From contig CALJAK010000012.1 of assembly GCA_938027595.1 (NCBI GenBank), positions 1 through 64,000 of the forward strand: a stretch of 64,000 nucleotides of DNA, in the 5' to 3' direction. Below the pieces are notes generated by a model. The model was given only the letters and a program-made list of their open reading frames with translations. It did no database searches and was not told the DNA's origin. Made by a program: the position numbers and the translations under genes. This stretch comes from an uncultured Thermoproteales archaeon. GTDB taxonomy: Archaea; Thermoproteota; Thermoprotei; Thermoproteales; Thermoproteaceae. Of this stretch, positions 7,812 to 15,755 are shown piece after piece (within the stretch, counting starts at the first letter, position 1; each line of letters opens with the position of its first letter).

Positions 7812-8450
7812 TCACGCACGTGAGGGACATTTCTCACTCACTGGACACACTCCACACTTGGGCTTCCTGGCGGTGCATATCTCTCTACCGAATTGTATCA
7901 ACTTTAAGTGCACTTCTAGATACTTGTCGGGGGGCACTCTCTCCATGAACCACTTACTAACTGCCCCATATCCACCGTCGACTCCCCAACGTTTGGCAAT
8001 CCTGGCGATGTGTGTATCCACGGGGAAGGTGGGGAGGCCTAAGTTAACCAAAACCACGTCGGCTGTCTTGGGCCCCACTCCCGGTAGAGATAACAGAAGT
8101 GCCCGCGCCCTCTCGACACCCATCTCCGCCAGTTTCTCTGGCGTTATCTCCAGCTCTAGAAACGACGCAGCTAGCGCCTTTAGGCGTTTGGCTCTAGCTC
8201 TCTGCATACCTGCCGTTTTGATGACTTCAGCCAAATCCCCCTCTGGCAGAGAAGCGAGGCGTTCTGGAGTCACGGCGGTTAGCCTCCTCTCGAGATTCTC
8301 GAAAGCCCTCATGGCGTTTTTGTCTGAAGTGTGTTGACTCAACACCACCGCCACTAGCAACTGGAACAAATCTCTACGCATCCACACAGTGGGAGCCGCA
8401 AATTGGCGTAGATCTAGCTTTATAGCTTTGTCAATAATATGCAAATCCAT
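7812..8450 (-). CDS. nth: Endonuclease III (DNA glycosylase/AP lyase)
   Basis: Bifunctional base-excision DNA glycosylase of 212 aa for oxidised pyrimidines. Hallmarks: the helix-hairpin-helix LPGVGPKTAD with the catalytic Lys, then VDTHIARIAKRWG with the catalytic Asp, and a C-terminal [4Fe-4S] cluster C-x6-C-x2-C-x5-C (CTARKPKCGVCPVSEKC). Start ATG 8450 is chosen over upstream in-frame codons because the TATA box (8466-8480) lies 23 bp before it and because the extra residues would run into the divergent gene. Confidence 0.95.
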   Translation of the reverse strand: MDLHIIDKAIKLDLRQFAAPTVWMRRDLFQLLVAVVLSQHTSDKNAMRAFENLERRLTAVTPERLASLPEGDLAEVIKTAGMQRARAKRLKALAASFLELEITPEKLAEMGVERARALLLSLPGVGPKTADVVLVNLGLPTFPVDTHIARIAKRWGVDGGYGAVSKWFMERVPPDKYLEVHLKLIQFGREICTARKPKCGVCPVSEKCPSRA

Positions 8451-8465
8451 AACTAACGTAACTCT

Positions 8466-8480
8466 AGATTTTATAAATCT
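8466..8480. promoter_or_regulatory. Near-palindromic TATA box shared by nth and its divergent neighbour
   Basis: The sequence agattttataaatct is almost its own reverse complement. Its centre is 23 bp from the nth ATG (8450) and 24 bp from GTG 8497 of the plus-strand gene. This argues for one bidirectional TBP site and leaderless transcripts both ways. Confidence 0.55.
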
Positions 8481-8496
8481 CCACGGGGTTAGATTT

Positions 8497-8961
8497 GTGG
8501 AAATGACAAAATTCTCTATCCGCAAGTCCACATTTGACAAATTTATAGAGAGACTTGGGATTGATAAAGAGGAAGTTCTGAAAACTCTAGACGTGGAGGT
8601 AGTCAAAGTTGGGTCTGGCTATAGGTATGTCATAGAGATGGAATCTTTCTTTTTCTTCGTCATGGAGAAGTTATACGCGGCGAGTCGGCCGCGGACTGTT
8701 AGCGATGAGGATTTCGAGATAGTTCTCAAAGAGTGGGTGAGCAAGCTGGCTGGGTTCAGCGGCTACGCGAACCTGGCCGAAGTGAGAGATGTAGTTGTGC
8801 AAGAGTTGGGTATGTCGCAGGAGGAGTTCTCCGAGAAGCTAGCTGCGTTAGTGCAGAGGAAGAGGGGGGAGTATTTATTGGTAGAGGGGGGAGATAGGAA
8901 AGTGTTAGTGGGTACTCGGAAGTACGGCTTGATAAAGAGAGTGAAGAAAATAGAAGCGTAA
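8497..8961 (+). CDS. Hypothetical protein, 154 aa
   Basis: Unrecognised soluble, mainly helical protein. It includes an aromatic tract (ESFFFFVMEKLY, about residues 47-58), a helical segment VVVQELGMSQEEFSEKL and a basic C-terminus (KRVKKIEA). GTG 8497 fits the leaderless spacing from the shared TATA box; ATG 8503, two codons later, is the alternative. Divergent from nth; a repair link is only positional. The middle part could form a winged helix but I see no decisive motif. Confidence 0.6.
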   Translation: MEMTKFSIRKSTFDKFIERLGIDKEEVLKTLDVEVVKVGSGYRYVIEMESFFFFVMEKLYAASRPRTVSDEDFEIVLKEWVSKLAGFSGYANLAEVRDVVVQELGMSQEEFSEKLAALVQRKRGEYLLVEGGDRKVLVGTRKYGLIKRVKKIEA

Positions 8962-8966
8962 TATTT

Positions 8967-8978
8967 GTGACATATCAC
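8967..8978. promoter_or_regulatory. Inverted repeat upstream of the AAA ATPase gene
   Basis: gtgacatatcac is a GTGA-N4-TCAC dyad about 35 bp before the start codon at 9011. A related tgacgtgtca dyad covers the start codon itself (9012-9021). Two similar dyads bracketing the promoter could be an operator pair; this is inference from sequence alone. Confidence 0.3.
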
Positions 8979-9010
8979 AGTGAGTTAATTATGTAAATTC
9001 TCTATCTCAC

Positions 9011-9790
9011 ATGACGTGTCACATACCTAAATGGCCTGTGGCGGCTCCCACTGTCGCCTTGGGGGGAAAGACGTGGAGCGCGGCGGTGGAGACGTTGAAA
9101 AAATTAACTGACTCTTACCCATTGGCTCTACTCATAGGTAGAGCTGGCATGGGGAAGACGCAAGTGGCGCTGGAGGTGTGTAGAAGAGTAAATTGTATAT
9201 ACATAGACCTCACCGAGTTGGGAGAGAAAAACATGTCCACCGTGGCGGCGGTTGCAGCTTGGCGCATCATACGCCACAAGATCTCCACTCTTGAAAAATC
9301 CAAGAATAGACTTGTGGAAGTGTATAGAAAACACGGCTACGAGGGGGTACTCTCCATAGCTAGAGTAGACCCCCTGTGGACTCTACAGACAGCTTTAGCT
9401 CTATTAGAAAACAAACCGGTGATTATACTAGACGAGTTGATCCCCTCAGCCGAAGACCCCAATTTCTTTGAGTTGGCTTACATACTCCACAGAATTAGGA
9501 ATATGAATCTCCAAAACGCGTCATTCATAGTCACAATGCTGCCGGACGTGTACGAAAAGATAGTGGAGAAAATCCCGCCTCTGGGCAACTTCTTCACATA
9601 CATCACAGTACAATTGCCAGACGTAGTGCCAGAGGAAGAGTTGGCGGAGATAATAGCCACCTACTGCCCCGAAAAGATAGAGATAGCTCGCAAGATTTTA
9701 GCCGAGCGGCCAGACGCCACCATACGCGAGATACTCCTCGAGTTAAACAACACACCCACTCGTAAATACGTCGAGTTGTTGATAGATTAA
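9011..9790 (+). CDS. P-loop ATPase (archaeal AAA/STAND-like)
   Basis: A 259-aa ATPase with Walker A GRAGMGKTQ near residues 43-51 and Walker B VIILDEL near 136-142, followed by a helical region. Architecture resembles the archaeal ATPase family with a compact AAA core; the role is unknown. The start codon sits in a small inverted repeat. The stop overlaps the start of the M32 carboxypeptidase by one base (taATG), so the two form an operon, but no functional link is obvious. Confidence 0.75.
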   Translation: MTCHIPKWPVAAPTVALGGKTWSAAVETLKKLTDSYPLALLIGRAGMGKTQVALEVCRRVNCIYIDLTELGEKNMSTVAAVAAWRIIRHKISTLEKSKNRLVEVYRKHGYEGVLSIARVDPLWTLQTALALLENKPVIILDELIPSAEDPNFFELAYILHRIRNMNLQNASFIVTMLPDVYEKIVEKIPPLGNFFTYITVQLPDVVPEEELAEIIATYCPEKIEIARKILAERPDATIREILLELNNTPTRKYVELLID

Positions 9791-11241
9791 TGATAATTGA
9801 ACAAATTCTAGAACGTTGGAGAGTACTCTGGGCGTTGGGGCACGCCCAGAGAGTGTTGGCTTGGGATTTGGAGACTTACATGCCCGAGGGGGGAGTGAAG
9901 GCCAGAGCTTTGGCGAGGGCTGAGTTGGCTCAGTTAGCTCAGAAACTCATGCTAGACGAGCAGTTCGTGAAGCTCGTGGAGAGAGCAGAGGAGGAGAGAG
10001 ATTTGACAGACTTCGAGAGGGGCGTTGTGAGAGTAATCAAACGCGAGTTGAAGTTCTACCAGAGAGTGCCCCCGGAGGTTGTAAAAGAATTCGCCAAAGT
10101 CACTTCTGAGGCTTTCGCCGCGTGGAAAAACGCCAAAGAGAGAGCGAAGTTCGAATTATTCAAGCCGCATCTAGACAAAATCCTGCAGTTGGCTAGAACC
10201 GTGGCGGAGAAGTTGGGCTACGAGGAACACCCCTACGACGCTCTGCTGGACCTCCACGAAGAGGGGCTCACTTCTAGAGATGTAGATGCAGTGTTTTCAG
10301 TTTTGGAGCCCGGCATTAGGCGGCTTTTAGACAAACTAACCGACTGGCCCCGGAGTCATCCACTGGAGGAGGTGCCGTACGAGAGAGCAAGCGCCGAGGC
10401 GGCGGTGAGAGAAGTGCTGGAGTTGTTGGGTTACCCCAGAGACAGATTTAGGATAGATGTCTCTCCACATCCCTTCACTATTGGCATAGCTCAACCCTAC
10501 GACGTGAGGATAACTGTGCGGTACAGGGGGGTTGACTTCAGAGAGCCTCTCTTCTCTGCGCTTCACGAATATGGACACGCTCTCTACGAGTTGAACATAG
10601 ACGAAGCGCTGGCTTTCACGCCGGTGGGAGACGGAGTTTCGCTAGGCATACACGAGAGTCAGTCTCGGTTTGTGGAGAACGTAGTGGGGAGGAGTCGGGA
10701 GTTCGTCGAGAAGATATTTCCAATGTTGAGGCGTCACTTCACTTTTCTAGATAGATATACAGTGGACGATTTGTATCAATACTTCAACTTAGTGCGTCCC
10801 AGCCTCATAAGAACCGAAGCGGACGAAGTGACGTACAACTTGCACATACTACTGCGGTATAGACTAGAGAAACTCATGCTAGCCGGCGAGGTGGAGACTT
10901 CGCAATTGCCCGAGTTGTGGAGTCAAGAGATGGAGAGATTACTCGGCCTCAAACCCAAGAACGACGCGGAGGGTGTTCTGCAAGATATACACTGGGCGCA
11001 TGGGTCCATTGGCTACTTCCCCACTTACACTCTCGGCAATGTGATTGCGGCCATGCTGTATTTCAAGCTAAACGTCAGAGAGGCTGTGGCGCGTGGGGAG
11101 TTTGGAAAGATAAGGGAGTTCCTCCGTGAGAAGATACACAAGTGGGGAGCTGTGTATCCACCCAAGGAGCTCTTGGTCAGAAACTTCGGCGAGGTGTATG
11201 ACGGCAGTTATTTAATTCGGTATCTAGAAGAGAAGTTTTAA
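9790..11241 (+). CDS. Thermostable metallocarboxypeptidase, family M32
   Basis: A 483-aa zinc carboxypeptidase of the TaqCP/PfuCP type. The active-site HEYGHALYE (HEXXH) is near residue 258; a downstream HESQSR box near 287 supplies the third metal ligand, and the family IRTEADE motif is near 340. Length matches the roughly 500-aa family. It releases C-terminal residues from peptides in the cytosol. Second gene of an operon with the ATPase upstream; its 3' end overlaps the convergent Thg1-like gene by 4 bp. Confidence 0.93.
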   Translation: MIIEQILERWRVLWALGHAQRVLAWDLETYMPEGGVKARALARAELAQLAQKLMLDEQFVKLVERAEEERDLTDFERGVVRVIKRELKFYQRVPPEVVKEFAKVTSEAFAAWKNAKERAKFELFKPHLDKILQLARTVAEKLGYEEHPYDALLDLHEEGLTSRDVDAVFSVLEPGIRRLLDKLTDWPRSHPLEEVPYERASAEAAVREVLELLGYPRDRFRIDVSPHPFTIGIAQPYDVRITVRYRGVDFREPLFSALHEYGHALYELNIDEALAFTPVGDGVSLGIHESQSRFVENVVGRSREFVEKIFPMLRRHFTFLDRYTVDDLYQYFNLVRPSLIRTEADEVTYNLHILLRYRLEKLMLAGEVETSQLPELWSQEMERLLGLKPKNDAEGVLQDIHWAHGSIGYFPTYTLGNVIAAMLYFKLNVREAVARGEFGKIREFLREKIHKWGAVYPPKELLVRNFGEVYDGSYLIRYLEEKF

Positions 11242-11876
11242 CACTGTCCACAGAAGAGAGACGCCACGCGGCAGAGGTCCCAGTCACCTCGGTATTTCTC
11301 ACTCTTAGCCATGGCGGTGCCCCAAGCTAACTCCAAGTCGCCCAACTCGACTAGAGGTAGTAGTTCTCCAATGGGTGGAGTTCTGTCGTGGATGAGGCCA
11401 GCTCTCCTGGCTAGTTGCACTACGTAATTGTTGAAACCCACCCGAGCTCTGTAGAACAAGTAATCCACGGCGTCGCATCGGTCTCTAAGCTTCACCACTC
11501 TCCCGTCGAAAGCGAGTGGTCTACCCAACTTGGCGGTGAGGCTCGCCGAGGCTTGGCTAGAGAGAACACTAACGATCTTGAACGTCCTCCCGCCGTATGG
11601 CTGCGTTTCTAGAAAAATTAAATTCACCTCGTCGCTGACTACGTACGCCAACTCGGCGCCGTGTTGCAAAGCCAACTCTCTGGCGCTCTCCACCAGCGCC
11701 GTGTGGACTACGCGACTCCTCGGCGCTGGGAAATCTCGCAGTCTCTTGCCAAACCCCACGCCGTCTAGCCTCACTGCAAACGGCGTAGACGCCGGTTCGC
11801 ACACTGCTTCTCTCTCTCTGTATCTACCCTCAGCCGCTTTTGGGTTTTCTCTCAAAATGCGGTTGAGGACATCCAT
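11238..11876 (-). CDS. Thg1-like 3'-5' nucleotidyltransferase (TLP)
   Basis: A 212-aa member of the tRNA-His guanylyltransferase (Thg1) superfamily. Palm-domain metal sites are visible in FAVRLDGVGFGKRL (first Asp, residues 33-46) and SDEVNLIF (second Asp, near 83). Archaeal Thg1-like proteins add nucleotides 3'-5' templated by the opposite strand and are implicated in 5'-end tRNA repair or in adding G-1 to tRNA-His. Start ATG 11876 shares a 24-bp divergent promoter with coaD. Confidence 0.9.
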   Translation of the reverse strand: MDVLNRILRENPKAAEGRYREREAVCEPASTPFAVRLDGVGFGKRLRDFPAPRSRVVHTALVESARELALQHGAELAYVVSDEVNLIFLETQPYGGRTFKIVSVLSSQASASLTAKLGRPLAFDGRVVKLRDRCDAVDYLFYRARVGFNNYVVQLARRAGLIHDRTPPIGELLPLVELGDLELAWGTAMAKSEKYRGDWDLCRVASLFCGQC

Positions 11877-11899
11877 ATATATACCTCTGGAGTTTTATT
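11874..11899. promoter_or_regulatory. Divergent Thg1-like/coaD promoter
   Basis: catatatatac (11874-11884) is centred 22 bp before GTG 11901 and serves coaD; it overlaps the start codon of the Thg1-like gene. agttttatt (11891-11899), read on the minus strand, lies about 19 bp before ATG 11876. The two promoters interlock in 24 bp. Confidence 0.45.
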
Positions 11900-11900
11900 T

Positions 11901-12356
11901 GTGAAACTACGGTTTAGGAACGTAGTGGCTGGGGGCACCTTCGACACATTGCACTCTGGGCATGTCAAACTCCTCGCCACAGCCACGTTGATTGGCGACA
12001 GAATTTTGATAGGCGTCACAAGCGACGCCTTCGCCTCTACATATAAACAATACAAAGTGAAACCCTTCTCGATACGCCTCGCGAATTTGCGCCACCTCAC
12101 CACTCTCATCGCGCCGGAGAAGAAAACGCAGTTTGTAGAGATAGACAACCCCCACGGCCCCGCTGTGGAGAAGCCAGCGCTAGACGCCATAGTGGTCAGC
12201 GTGGAGACCGCGCCGAGAGCACTCCAGATAAACGACGTGAGGATAGAGAGGGGGTTGAGACCCATGGAGGTGGTGGTCATATCTACAGTTAGAGACGGCT
12301 TTGGACACATCTTGTCCTCTACCTATCTAAAGAGAGTTATGGCTAGCGAGAGTTAA
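11901..12356 (+). CDS. coaD: Phosphopantetheine adenylyltransferase (archaeal CoaD)
   Basis: A 151-aa nucleotidyltransferase of the HIGH superfamily that forms dephospho-CoA from 4'-phosphopantetheine and ATP. GGTFDTLHSGH (residues 11-21) carries the T/HxGH motif and VISTVRDGFGHILSST corresponds to the ISSTxI-like second motif. Start GTG 11901. Its last 30 bp overlap the convergent M28 peptidase gene. Confidence 0.93.
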   Translation: MKLRFRNVVAGGTFDTLHSGHVKLLATATLIGDRILIGVTSDAFASTYKQYKVKPFSIRLANLRHLTTLIAPEKKTQFVEIDNPHGPAVEKPALDAIVVSVETAPRALQINDVRIERGLRPMEVVVISTVRDGFGHILSSTYLKRVMASES

Positions 12357-13646
12357 GAGAGTTAACTCTCTATATACATCAAACGCCGCCGTGCAGTCGT
12401 ATAGACAGAGCGTGGGCCCTCCGAGGAGGTCAATGCGTCGATATTCGCCGCCGCGTCTCTTCAAGAAGTTGAAAACGTCTACGTAAACCACGTCAGAGTG
12501 AGAAAAGTCTCTAAACAAAACGAGGTAGTTATATCTAATTGACCAAGCGACGTGGGGGTCATCTACGTGAAAGTTGTCTAACTCCACAGAGGGCGTGGGG
12601 GGTTTGATCTTGGCGAGGCGCTTGGCTAACTCGGCGGCGTACAATACGTTCTCGAAACTAACTTCGGCGTCTAGCGGACTGTGGTAACGCTGCCAGAAGT
12701 CACGCAGAGAAGACACAGTAACCGACGGCAACCCCCACCGCTCGTAGTGCACACTATCGAAGTGAGGTTCTGGACTCTCCACGGGCCCCATGTGTCTCAA
12801 CTGGTCGTGTAAGTAAGGCGGGGCGTACATCCTCGGCGTGCCTAAACCCACGGCGTCTATGTTAACCAGCAGATTGGGGCGCCAGCGGCTTAAGTAATTG
12901 AGAGACCCCCAAGCCCAGTAGAAAGACGGCACGTGAGGCGCCACGCCCTCTTCGGCAGTGAAGAGACCAAGCGCGATGGGGACGTCGTCTGCCACCAACT
13001 CGCTGAAGGTAGTCACAGCCGCCTCAACGCCGGCGCAGTTGTCGACGGCGCCTTTGAGCCAGTGGTCCCAGTGGGCGGACACCATGGGACTGTCGTCGAA
13101 AGTGTTAAACGCCACGAGACTGTAACTGAAAGTCACTCTAGAGGTGGTCTCGATCTCCAGCTTGACTCTCTCCCCCAGGTGTTTGCTTAAATCTCCAAAA
13201 CTAGCCACGGGGAGGGGTGGGGGGGCGGAGTTCATGGAGTAACCCAAGTCTCCAGTAACGACAATGCGCCTGGGGGGGCCGCCAGTGAATACCACAGCCG
13301 CGGCGCCCCTCTCGGCGGCTTCTATCGCTAAGTATTTAGCGTCGTCTAGATCGCGGGGGAATTCAACTACTGCGATGTTGCTCTCCACGTCTTTCCCCCA
13401 CTCTACTAACTTGCCCTCCACCACTGCCGGTTTTGTGTAAGGCATCGCCAGCCCCCCCACGACTCCACTTGGAGACTCTAGCCTAGTGGAGACGTCGCGC
13501 CAGTACAACACTTCCACTGGCGACAAGTGCATCCAGACGTAGGGCGTGTCTAAAACCGACGCTAGCCACTGTAGGAATTCTCTCTCTTCGGGAGACCCCG
13601 CCGTCAAGTCGCTATAGGAAACGCACTTGGAGTACACATGCGACAC
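12327..13646 (-). CDS. M28-family aminopeptidase-like protein
   Basis: A 439-aa metallopeptidase of the M28 type. Zinc-site segments: SAHWDHW with VDNCAG (about residues 196-212), FTAEEG near 232, NIDAVG near 265 and WQRYHSPLD near 321. An inserted PA-like domain (roughly 90-170, with AIEAAERGAAAVVF) precedes the catalytic region. No signal peptide is visible, so it is probably cytosolic. GTG 13646 is chosen because a TATA element lies about 21 bp upstream (13663-13671); the frame continues upstream but without a promoter. Convergent overlap with coaD. Confidence 0.85.
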   Translation of the reverse strand: MSHVYSKCVSYSDLTAGSPEEREFLQWLASVLDTPYVWMHLSPVEVLYWRDVSTRLESPSGVVGGLAMPYTKPAVVEGKLVEWGKDVESNIAVVEFPRDLDDAKYLAIEAAERGAAAVVFTGGPPRRIVVTGDLGYSMNSAPPPLPVASFGDLSKHLGERVKLEIETTSRVTFSYSLVAFNTFDDSPMVSAHWDHWLKGAVDNCAGVEAAVTTFSELVADDVPIALGLFTAEEGVAPHVPSFYWAWGSLNYLSRWRPNLLVNIDAVGLGTPRMYAPPYLHDQLRHMGPVESPEPHFDSVHYERWGLPSVTVSSLRDFWQRYHSPLDAEVSFENVLYAAELAKRLAKIKPPTPSVELDNFHVDDPHVAWSIRYNYLVLFRDFSHSDVVYVDVFNFLKRRGGEYRRIDLLGGPTLCLYDCTAAFDVYRELTLLTLASHNSL

Positions 13647-13759
13647 GGAATTTCGGCGCGTTGGATATAAAAGTATATAACTCCCAACGTTATCTATGTC
13701 GGTGGGATTTCGCTGAGTGGTGCTGTTTAGAACCCGGCCTGACAAGTGATGCAACCCAC

Positions 13760-14089
13760 CTACCCCCTCGTCAACGTTTTGTGTAACTCGTCAAGTTTTC
13801 TGCCGACTTCTCTCAACAACTGAACTGCCTCCGGCGAGGTTTTCTTCTCTAAAATCTCCACCGCGCTCTTCAATTGTTTAACTACATCTATCAACGCGTC
13901 TATCTTCTGAAATCCCCTCTCTAAATTCGCCAACTCACTCTTGATTTCTTCTAACATTTTCAAATTTAGATATGTAGCTATCACCACCGCGTCTTGGGGG
14001 TCTGCCTTCTTTTTCTTCTAGACTTTCGCCAAAGCTTCGGAAGCCATAGCCGCCGTGATCTTCTCCATTCGCTTTATATAATCATCCAT
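13760..14089 (-). pseudogene. Small coiled-coil protein gene with an in-frame amber codon
   Basis: One reading frame runs from ATG 14089 to a TAA at 13760-13762 but is broken by a single in-frame TAG at 14018-14020, after 23 codons (ending EALAKV). The 85 codons after the TAG begin KKKKADPQDA and continue as a charged heptad-repeat helix (LEEIKSELANLERG, VVKQLKSAVEILEKK). A TATA element (14104-14113) lies 21 bp before ATG 14089, so the promoter belongs to the whole frame. Options: a nonsense mutation, re-initiation at GTG 13987 giving 75 aa, or stop readthrough. Function of the coiled-coil protein unknown. Confidence 0.6.
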
Positions 14090-14166
14090 GTCGTTAAATT
14101 TCCATGTATATATATGTGATGAGGGGTTCGATGTGGGGAGTTGTGGCCGGGGAAGAGACGAGCTGA

Positions 14167-14835
14167 TTACTTCACTAAACTCAACACTTCTCTCCAAACT
14201 TCCGGAGGCTCCCCCCTCGGCTTCTCGAACTTCCTCTCCACGTTTCTCACGCCGTCGAGGAGACTCGCCACGGCGGATTTGAACAACTTGGGAGAAGTGG
14301 GGCACTCCAGCGAGATGTAGAACCTCCTGCCCGACAGAAGCCTACCGAGTCGGTAGTAGAAGTAATCATCTACAAAGAAATAGCCACCCACGTCGTCTCT
14401 GTGTATGTCGAAACCTAGATGTAAAACCACCGGTTCTGTGTTTCCAAGCGCTCTAGAAGCCACTAGCCAGAAGCTGTGGTGCCCAGCGCCGGGTGGCATT
14501 GGAAACGCCACGGCTAAATCAGTGCGTTTCCTCACGTACCCCCTAGAGGGTCCCTCAGGCCCGCCGTATATGACGTACAGGGGGAACTTGCGCTCTAGAT
14601 GTAACTCCCAAGTGCCCCGGGGGAAGTGTCTATCTATAGACACCACGGCGGCTTTCAACTCCATAGCCAAATGAACAACGGCGTTGAAACCGTGGCGCCC
14701 CACCGCTAAGTTGCCCCCGTTGTAAAACACCGCCCAGCGACTCTCCAACGCGGTGGCTGCCAAACTCCGCACCGTGGCGGCTCCCAACTCTCTCAGCGCT
14801 TGCGAAGCCCAGTCTCTCCCGCTGGCTAGCAACAT
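14167..14835 (-). CDS. Short histone-deacetylase-superfamily protein
   Basis: A 222-aa protein with the back half of the arginase/HDAC fold. PPGAGHHSFW near residues 113-122 aligns with the HDAC paired-histidine segment, and HLGFDIHRDDVGG near 138-150 resembles the HDAC metal-ligand segment D-x-H-x-x-D. Normal HDAC-like enzymes have about 340-380 residues with N-terminal regions not seen here, so this is a minimal form; deacetylase activity is not assured. ATG 14835 sits within a TATA-rich segment facing pheA. Confidence 0.55.
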   Translation of the reverse strand: MLLASGRDWASQALRELGAATVRSLAATALESRWAVFYNGGNLAVGRHGFNAVVHLAMELKAAVVSIDRHFPRGTWELHLERKFPLYVIYGGPEGPSRGYVRKRTDLAVAFPMPPGAGHHSFWLVASRALGNTEPVVLHLGFDIHRDDVGGYFFVDDYFYYRLGRLLSGRRFYISLECPTSPKLFKSAVASLLDGVRNVERKFEKPRGEPPEVWREVLSLVK

Positions 14836-14843
14836 ATATATAT
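14834..14843 (+). promoter_or_regulatory. TATA box upstream of pheA
   Basis: atatatatat-type tract overlapping the start codon of the divergent HDAC-like gene. A leaderless start about 24 bp downstream would fall near ATG 14863, which is out of frame with PheA by one base (see the pheA entry). Confidence 0.4.
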
Positions 14844-14891
14844 GGATGTGTTTCCCTTATTAATGGAGGGGTTTACCAACTAGAGAAACAA

Positions 14892-15755
14892 TTGTACAAC
14901 CTACTAGCCGAGAGAGCGAAATACAACGTTCCCCCGTTGATCGACGGCGAGTTGGCTCCCATAATCGCCAGAGAAGTCAGCCGGAGACACAACCCCACGG
15001 TGGCTTACCTAGGGCCGGAGTACTCTTTCACTTGGGAGGCGGCCGTCAGTCTCGCGCCGCATGGCAAACACACGCCATGCAGATCGGTGACTGAAGTCTT
15101 CCAAATAGTGGAGAGTGGGGCAGCTGAGTTGGGAGTGGTGCCCTTCATAAACAGTCTCGAGGGTCCGGTGGGGGAAACAATCGACGCCGTCGTGACGCGA
15201 GACGTGAAGATAATCGCCATGGGAGAGTTGAAGATTACGCTCTGTCTAGCCAAGAGGGGCGTCCCCAGAGTAGTTTACACTCATCCACACGCCGCGGCGC
15301 AAGCTAGGAAAGCCCTAGCGGCGCTGGGGGCTGAGGTGGTGTACACCACTTCCACTTCGCAAGCTGTCAGAGAGTTTGAAAAATGTGTCGATTGCGCAGT
15401 TCTCGCCTCGCCGAGAGCGCTACAGCAATACGACAAGACATGTGGAGTGGAAGATTTAGAGAGCTTCACTAGATTCGCTCTGTTAGCTAGAGAGGGGGGC
15501 TACGGCGAGAGAGCGCTGCTGGCTTTCGCCGTGCCGAACGTAGCTGGGGCGTTGTACAAAGCTCTAGCGCCCATCGCCGAGAGGGGGATAAACATGACTT
15601 TGATATACTCTAGACCAACCCGCCTCTCTCCCTGGGACTACTTCTTCATAGTGGAGGTGCAACACAGCGAAGAGTTGCCCCACGCCTTGGGAGAGATGGC
15701 ACTCCGCACCACTATGTTGAAAGTAGTGGGGAGATACAACGTCATGCAGCTCTAG
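14892..15755 (+). CDS. pheA: Prephenate dehydratase
   Basis: Converts prephenate to phenylpyruvate in phenylalanine synthesis. The PDT domain starts at VAYLGPEYSFTWEAA near residue 36; the family NSLEGPVGET and STSQAVREF segments follow, with TRFALLARE near 195. A C-terminal regulatory ACT domain (ALAPIAERGINMTLIYSRPT) follows. The PheA frame is open upstream of the TTG at 14892 back to about 14859 with chorismate-mutase-like helix character (QLEKQLYNLLAERA). The promoter-proximal ATG 14863 is one base out of frame because of a four-G run. I call TTG 14892 but suspect a longer N-terminus. Its 3' end overlaps Hel308 by 14 bp. Confidence 0.9.
   Translation: MYNLLAERAKYNVPPLIDGELAPIIAREVSRRHNPTVAYLGPEYSFTWEAAVSLAPHGKHTPCRSVTEVFQIVESGAAELGVVPFINSLEGPVGETIDAVVTRDVKIIAMGELKITLCLAKRGVPRVVYTHPHAAAQARKALAALGAEVVYTTSTSQAVREFEKCVDCAVLASPRALQQYDKTCGVEDLESFTRFALLAREGGYGERALLAFAVPNVAGALYKALAPIAERGINMTLIYSRPTRLSPWDYFFIVEVQHSEELPHALGEMALRTTMLKVVGRYNVMQL

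Noticed and set aside
14018-14020. TAG as a pyrrolysine codon
   Set aside because: Pyrrolysine use needs pylT/pylS, not seen here and not expected in Thermoproteales; the gene has no link to methylamine metabolism. A nonsense mutation or re-initiation is simpler.
14114-14168. Possible C/D box small RNA (gtgatga box and ctga box 41 bp apart on the plus strand)
   Set aside because: No convincing internal D'/C' pair, the nearest TATA box is too close on this strand, and the span overlaps the end of the HDAC-like gene. Too weak to list as an RNA gene; RNA-seq would decide.
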